Below are positions 13,246 through 16,824 of a stretch of 16,824 nucleotides of DNA, one piece after another. Below the pieces are notes generated by a model that was given only the letters and a program-made list of their open reading frames with translations, was not told the origin of the DNA and did no database searches. The stretch is from JBKHJA01 sp046538375 (GTDB lineage Bacteria > Acidobacteriota > Aminicenantia > Aminicenantales > Aminicenantaceae). A program made the translations under genes and the position numbers. Each line of letters opens with the position of its first letter. The first letter of the stretch is position 1. The stretch covers positions 1-16,824 of the forward strand of contig JBKHJA010000053.1 of assembly GCA_046538375.1 (NCBI GenBank), given 5' to 3'.

Positions 13246-14136
13246 ATGGAAAAAGAACAATCACACATATCCATCCCAGAGCTTTCCCTCCACAAAAAGG
13301 GGAAGGTGAGAGATATCTACGGGTTGAATGACAAACTTCTGATTGTGGCTTCAGATCGAATCTCCGCCTTCGATTTTGTGCTGCCCTCTCTCATTCCCAA
13401 CAAGGGGAAAGTTTTGACCCAGCTTTCAAAATTTTGGTTTGATTACACCTCACTGGTCTGCCCCAATCATCTTCTAAGCACTGAAGTCCAGGATTTTCCA
13501 GCTTCTGTTCGCAAACACAAAGAAACACTGGAAAAAAGAGCCATGCTGGTCAAGAGGACAAAAGTCATACCCGTGGAATGCATAGTGCGGGGATATCTCG
13601 CTGGTTCAGGCTGGAAAGAGTACAAAGCTGCGGGAAAAATAAGCGGCATCAAACTTCCTTCCGGATTGAAAGAGTCAGAAAAACTTGAGGAATACATTTT
13701 CACTCCCTCCACCAAAGCAGAAGAAGGACACGACCAGAATATATCTTTCAAAGAAATGCAGAAGCTGGTAGGAGCAGAGCTGGCCCAAAAGATCAGAAGC
13801 ACCAGTTTGGAACTCTACAAAAAAGCTTCTCTTCACGCCATCTCCAAGGCCATCATCATTGCGGACACAAAATTTGAGTTTGGGCTTTTAGATGGAGAAC
13901 TTCTCCTGATTGATGAAATCTTCACTCCTGATTCTTCCCGATTCTGGCCTTTGGAGCAGTATTCACCCGGAAAATCTCAGCCTAGCCTGGATAAACAGTT
14001 CGTCCGCGATTATCTGGAAAGTACGGATTGGGATAAAAAGTCTTCCCCACCCCCACTGCCTCCTTCTATAATTCAGGAGACGGCCAGAAAATACATGGAA
14101 ATTTACCAGCGGTTAACAGGAAAGAATGAGTTGTAA
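13246..14136 (+). CDS. purC: Phosphoribosylaminoimidazole-succinocarboxamide synthase (SAICAR synthetase)
   Basis: PurC catalyses ATP-dependent joining of CAIR and aspartate to give SAICAR in de novo purine synthesis. The 296-residue protein matches the longer, yeast-Ade1-like form rather than the roughly 237-residue E. coli form. Signatures in order are GKVRDIY (19-25), SDRISAFD (36-43), ECIVRGYLAGSGW (111-123), ADTKFEFG (206-213) and DEIFTPDSSRFW (223-234). The ATP and CAIR site residues appear intact. Its stop overlaps the PHP gene start by 11 bp, so purC, PHP, cvpA and the Fis-like gene probably form one transcript. The ATG has no SD. The function is essentially certain. Confidence 0.98.
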   Translation: MEKEQSHISIPELSLHKKGKVRDIYGLNDKLLIVASDRISAFDFVLPSLIPNKGKVLTQLSKFWFDYTSLVCPNHLLSTEVQDFPASVRKHKETLEKRAMLVKRTKVIPVECIVRGYLAGSGWKEYKAAGKISGIKLPSGLKESEKLEEYIFTPSTKAEEGHDQNISFKEMQKLVGAELAQKIRSTSLELYKKASLHAISKAIIIADTKFEFGLLDGELLLIDEIFTPDSSRFWPLEQYSPGKSQPSLDKQFVRDYLESTDWDKKSSPPPLPPSIIQETARKYMEIYQRLTGKNEL

Positions 14137-15016
14137 TGAAGCGCCGGTTGATCTCCACATTCATTCCAGCCAGAGCAGCGACGGAGATTTCTCTCCCTTC
14201 CATATTGTTCAACTGGCCAAAAAAAATAAATTTCAGGCCATTTCCATTGCCGATCACGACACTGTATCGGCCTATCCGGAAGCTGCCCGCTTTGGCCGGG
14301 AAGCTGACGTGGAGGTCATTCCCAGCGTGGAGCTCACCACTCTCTTCCAAAACCGGGAATTTCACCTTCTTCTTCCTTTGGTGAACTGGAAAAAGAAGGC
14401 CATAAAAAAGATTATCGCCCGAGTCTCTGAACGGAGGATGGAGGAGGCAGAAGAGAGAGTCCTTAAGCTTCAGAAAATGGGATTTGATATCAACTGGAAA
14501 GAGGCTGTTAAAAAGTCAAAGCCTCATCCACCCCTAGGAGTGACCATCGCCCAGATTCTTCTGGAGAAGGCAGAGAGGACAAAAGATCCCCGCTTCCAAA
14601 AATACCTGGAAGGGAAAAACCGGCTTTTCGCACCCTATTTTTTTTATAAAGATTATTTTATGGAAGGGAAACCGGCCTCAGTTCCTCGGAGAAATATCAG
14701 TTTGGTGGAGATTCTCCAAACAGCTCCTCTGACCGGGGGAGTGCCGGTAATAGCCCATCCCGGAGCTTATTTTCAAAACACCACCAGGAAAGACATAGCC
14801 GCTTTAAAAGAGGAGGGGCTGGAGGGTTTGGAAGTCTATTCCTCCTACCATGATGGCCAGCAGACAAATTTCTACAGGCAGATGGCCCGGGAGTTCGATC
14901 TGGTTCCTACAGCCGGGTCTGATTTTCACGGGAAAATCAAACCTCATATTCCCTTTGGGTCGTTTAAGATGGGCCAGTACTGGATGGTGGAGGAGCTGAA
15001 AAAAAGGAGAAGGTAA
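14126..15016 (+). CDS. PHP-domain metal-dependent phosphoesterase (RNase AM / YciV-like)
   Basis: This 296-residue PHP protein has all four metal-binding motifs: DLHIHS (9-14), ADHDT (42-46), Glu69 with His80, then AHPG (210-213) and GSDFHG (264-269). A helical insertion (about 85-190, rich in Lys and Arg) sits between the second and third motifs, as in YciV/TrpH-type enzymes. Known relatives hydrolyse 3',5'-nucleotides or trim the 5' ends of RNA, so a nucleotide or RNA phosphatase role is likely but the substrate is not proven. The start overlaps purC by 11 bp behind a weak AGGAAA, implying translational coupling. Its stop is immediately followed by the cvpA ATG. Cytoplasmic, with no signal peptide. 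Confidence 0.92.
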   Translation: MSCNEAPVDLHIHSSQSSDGDFSPFHIVQLAKKNKFQAISIADHDTVSAYPEAARFGREADVEVIPSVELTTLFQNREFHLLLPLVNWKKKAIKKIIARVSERRMEEAEERVLKLQKMGFDINWKEAVKKSKPHPPLGVTIAQILLEKAERTKDPRFQKYLEGKNRLFAPYFFYKDYFMEGKPASVPRRNISLVEILQTAPLTGGVPVIAHPGAYFQNTTRKDIAALKEEGLEGLEVYSSYHDGQQTNFYRQMAREFDLVPTAGSDFHGKIKPHIPFGSFKMGQYWMVEELKKRRR

Positions 15017-15553
15017 ATGAATTTCAACTGGCTGGATATCGTTTTATTGGCTGTTTTGATTATTACCTTTATCCTGGGCATCGCCAAGGGACTGATAAGG
15101 CAAATCATCGGAATCGTGGCCGTGATCATCGGTTTGATTTTGGCAGTGCACTATTATGCCTATTTTTCCCAGTTTTATTGGCGTCTGATTTCTCATCGTA
15201 CCCTTTCCCACCTGTTGGGTTTTTTCACTGTGTTCATTGCTGTGCTGTGTATAGGATGGCTGACTGCCTACTGGTTTTCCAAGCTGATGAAAGGACCTTT
15301 GAAGTTTTTGAATCATGCTGCAGGAGGAGCGTTAGGGCTTGTCAAAGGAATTCTGATCTGTGGGGTTACTGTTTTCGCCCTGTTGATTTTCCCTGTGAAC
15401 AAGAAAGTGCTGAAGGAGTCAGAACTGGCGCCCTATTGTTTGGAAATCACCAGGGCCGCTTATTATCTCATACCGGAGAGCCTCAAACAGCAATTTCAGG
15501 AAGCATATGAAGATATTCTGGGGAAAAGGAGGAGATATGAAAAAAGAATTTGA
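15017..15553 (+). CDS. cvpA: CvpA family inner-membrane protein
   Basis: This 178-residue protein has four hydrophobic helices (about 5-24, 28-46, 64-88 and 100-122) and the family pattern NWLDIVLLAVL...GIAKGLIRQIIGIVAVIIGL at the N-terminus, followed by the conserved G(A)LGLVKGIL stretch (about 105-114). CvpA was named for colicin V production and influences envelope properties, but its molecular role is unsettled. In E. coli cvpA precedes purF, and here it sits two genes after purC, so the association with purine genes persists. The ATG directly follows the PHP stop codon with AGGAGAAGG at 15005-15013 as SD. Its last 17 bp overlap the next gene. Confidence 0.9.
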   Translation: MNFNWLDIVLLAVLIITFILGIAKGLIRQIIGIVAVIIGLILAVHYYAYFSQFYWRLISHRTLSHLLGFFTVFIAVLCIGWLTAYWFSKLMKGPLKFLNHAAGGALGLVKGILICGVTVFALLIFPVNKKVLKESELAPYCLEITRAAYYLIPESLKQQFQEAYEDILGKRRRYEKRI

Positions 15554-15767
15554 AAAAATGAACATCCATCAGAAGATGGAGTTCTTGATCCAAGAGATGG
15601 TAGAAAAAGAATTGCCTCTCAAAGATTCATTGAGGGAATTCCAGAAAATTTACATAGAAACAACTTTAAAGAAACACAGAGGAAACAAGACCAGGATAGC
15701 CAAAAAGCTTGGAATTCACCGCAACACCCTCCATAACCTCACCAAATCTTTAAACATCACCAAATAA
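15537..15767 (+). CDS. Small Fis-type helix-turn-helix DNA-binding protein
   Basis: This 76-residue protein has an N-terminal helical dimerisation-like part (about 5-35) and a C-terminal Fis/HTH_8 helix-turn-helix (about 38-72: IYIETTLKKHRGNKTRIAKK then LGIHRNTLHN). It resembles the last domain of NtrC-type activators and the nucleoid protein Fis, but stands alone. I take ATG 15537 because AGGAGG (15527-15532) lies 4 nt before it; an in-frame ATG at 15507 would have no SD and would lie deeper inside cvpA. It is the last gene of the purC-PHP-cvpA group, and its stop codon is one base away from the first CIRCE element. Targets are unknown, and regulation of neighbouring genes or a nucleoid role is speculation. 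Confidence 0.85.
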   Translation: MKKEFEKMNIHQKMEFLIQEMVEKELPLKDSLREFQKIYIETTLKKHRGNKTRIAKKLGIHRNTLHNLTKSLNITK

Positions 15768-15768
15768 A

Positions 15769-15795
15769 TTAGCACTCTCAGCAAAAGAGTGCTAG
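15769..15795 (+). promoter_or_regulatory. CIRCE operator 1 (HrcA binding site)
   Basis: TTAGCACTC (15769-15777), a 9-nt spacer and GAGTGCTAG (15787-15795) match the CIRCE consensus TTAGCACTC-N9-GAGTGCTAA at 17 of 18 positions. HrcA binding here would repress groES-groL under non-stress conditions. The site lies upstream of the promoter and begins just after the stop codon of the Fis-like gene. In RNA it folds into a 9-bp hairpin followed by a T-rich run (15796-15811), so it may also terminate the upstream operon. Confidence 0.93.
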
Positions 15796-15812
15796 ATTTT
15801 ATCATTTTTTTC

Positions 15813-15841
15813 TTGACAAAGAAATAAATTTGACTTATATT
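15813..15841 (+). promoter_or_regulatory. Sigma70-type promoter of groES-groL
   Basis: A perfect TTGACA (15813-15818), a 17-nt spacer and TATATT (15836-15841) precede groES. Transcription should start near 15848, giving a leader of about 45 nt with a strong SD (AAGGAGG, 15881-15887). The -10 box overlaps the start of the second CIRCE-like element. Confidence 0.8.
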
Positions 15842-15866
15842 AGCACTCTCCCAGATTAGCTGCTAA
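15840..15866 (+). promoter_or_regulatory. CIRCE operator 2, right arm degenerate
   Basis: The left arm TTAGCACTC (15840-15848) is perfect. After the standard 9-nt spacer the right arm reads AGCTGCTAA (15858-15866), matching 6 of 9 positions of GAGTGCTAA. It covers the end of the -10 box and the predicted transcription start, the usual place for an HrcA operator. Confidence 0.75.
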
Positions 15867-15892
15867 AAACAATTTTTACTAAGGAGGTTCAA

Positions 15893-16180
15893 ATGAAGGT
15901 GATACCCTTACATGACAGAGTTCTTATCAAACGGTTAGAGGAAAAAGAGGTCAAGAAAGGGGGAATAATCATTCCCGATACAGCTAAAGAAAAGCCCTTG
16001 GAAGCTGAGGTTATGGAAGTGGGAAAAGGCCGGGTGAACGAGGAAGGGAAAAATATCCCCCTGGAAGTCAAAAAAGGCGATAAGGTGCTTATCGGAAAGT
16101 TCAGCGGTACAGAAGTGGAGATTGAAGGAATAGAGCATGTCATCGTCCGGGAAGAAGAAATTTTAGCGAAAATCACCTAA
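15893..16180 (+). CDS. groES: Co-chaperonin GroES (Hsp10)
   Basis: This 95-residue protein is full length for the family. It shows the opening MKVIPLHDRVLIKR, the mobile loop with the conserved GGIIIPDTAKEKP (23-35) that docks on GroEL, VGKGR (43-47), the KKGDKVL strand (60-66) and the closing EEEILA. It forms the heptameric lid of the GroEL cage in the cytoplasm. The start is fixed by AAGGAGG at 15881-15887. It is the first gene of the CIRCE-controlled operon and is followed by groL after 21 nt. Confidence 0.99.
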   Translation: MKVIPLHDRVLIKRLEEKEVKKGGIIIPDTAKEKPLEAEVMEVGKGRVNEEGKNIPLEVKKGDKVLIGKFSGTEVEIEGIEHVIVREEEILAKIT

Positions 16181-16201
16181 ATTTTGGAGAAAGGAGGAAA
16201 A

Positions 16202-16824
16202 ATGGCAAAAGAAATAACACTTGGTGAGCAAGCAAGACAGGCCCTGTTGAGAGGTGTCAACACCTTAAGCAATCTGGTCAAGGAGACCTTGGGGCCGCGA
16301 GGAAAAAATGTTGTTTTGGAGAAGAAATTTGGATCTCCCACCAGCACCAAAGACGGTGTGACGGTAGCCAAAGAGGTGGAATTGAAGGAGCCCCTGGAGA
16401 ACATGGGAGCTCAACTGGTTAAGGAGGTTGCCTCCAAGACATCAGATGTGGCTGGAGACGGCACCACCACAGCCACGGTTTTAGCCCAGAGCATTTATGC
16501 CCAGGGGCTGAAGTATGTCACCGCCGGAGCTAATCCCAATTTGATCAAAAAAGGAGTGGATGAAGCAGTGAGGAAAGTGGTGGAAGAGTTGAAGAAGCAG
16601 AGCAGGGACGTAAGCGGAGGGATGATCGCTCAAGTGGGATCCATATCCGCCAATAATGATGAGAGCATCGGCAAGATCATCGCTGAGGCCATGGATAAAG
16701 TGGGAAAAGACGGAGTGATCACTGTAGAAGAAGCCAAGGGCTTAGAGACCACCATGGAAGTTGTGGAAGGAATGCAGTTTGATCGCGGTTATCTTTCCCC
16801 TTATTTCATCACCGATCCGGACAG
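16202..16824 (+). CDS. groL: Chaperonin GroEL (Hsp60), 3' end cut by the window
   Basis: The first 207 codons are open to the window edge; a full GroEL is about 540 residues. ATP-binding features of the equatorial domain are present: TLGPRGKN (29-36), KDGVTVA (50-56) and AGDGTTTAT (84-92), with the ATPase residue Asp86 corresponding to E. coli Asp87. Intermediate and apical domain starts follow (ISANNDESIG, GVITVEE, and FDRGYLSPYF near the edge). It folds substrate proteins in a 14-mer with GroES. AAGGAGG at 16191-16197 lies 4 nt before the ATG. Nothing unusual is seen in the visible portion. Confidence 0.98.
   Translation, partial: MAKEITLGEQARQALLRGVNTLSNLVKETLGPRGKNVVLEKKFGSPTSTKDGVTVAKEVELKEPLENMGAQLVKEVASKTSDVAGDGTTTATVLAQSIYAQGLKYVTAGANPNLIKKGVDEAVRKVVEELKKQSRDVSGGMIAQVGSISANNDESIGKIIAEAMDKVGKDGVITVEEAKGLETTMEVVEGMQFDRGYLSPYFITDPD

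Overview
The window looks like a core-genome segment of a Gram-negative, probably anaerobic bacterium with mid-40s % GC by eye. The diderm inference rests on an EnvC-like / S41-like / YibQ-like envelope trio. The anaerobe inference rests on a flavodiiron protein, a PflA-type radical SAM enzyme and two Na+-coupled amino-acid transporters. An Acidobacteriota-related lineage such as Aminicenantes would fit the overall style, but that is inference and not proven here. No phage, transposase, CRISPR array, rRNA or tRNA is seen.

Layout. (1) 1-396: the start of a minus-strand reading frame resembling the membrane N-terminus of a sensor kinase, which stops after 61 codons at the window edge. It has its own promoter, and a hairpin closes the next operon. 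(2) 394-7997, minus strand: a tight six-gene operon in the order NSS transporter, AGCS transporter with an extra N-terminal Ig-like domain, UPF0104/YbhN-type flippase-like membrane protein, EnvC-like coiled-coil/LytM protein, S41 peptidase homologue, and YibQ-type divergent polysaccharide deacetylase. The LytM and S41 domains have both lost their catalytic or metal-binding residues. (3) 8147-11301, plus strand: flavodiiron protein, a 154-residue protein of unknown function, a repeat-rich gap and an MFS permease. (4) 11330-12277, minus strand: a PflA-like radical SAM protein. (5) 12467-15767, plus strand: PgeF/YfiH, then PurC, PHP phosphoesterase, CvpA and a Fis-type HTH protein, the last four overlapping or abutting. 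(6) 15769 to the end: the CIRCE-controlled groES-groL operon, with groL cut by the window edge.

How the genes fit together. The EnvC/S41/YibQ trio is a known envelope and cell-division neighbourhood. Here both 'enzymes' look like pseudoenzymes and so are more likely scaffolds or amidase activators. They are translationally coupled to a flippase-like protein and downstream of Na+-driven amino-acid importers. The flavodiiron protein would handle O2 or NO. PurC, PHP and CvpA form a housekeeping purine/nucleotide group. The chaperonin operon is under HrcA-type heat-shock control through one perfect-type and one degenerate CIRCE.

Non-coding points of interest are a dispersed intergenic repeat in opposite orientations at about 9.95-10.08 kb and 12.35 kb, several genes whose predicted -10 box lies only 9-12 nt before an SD-less start codon (possible leaderless mRNAs), a CIRCE hairpin that may double as a terminator, and a dyad over the -10 box of the flavodiiron promoter.
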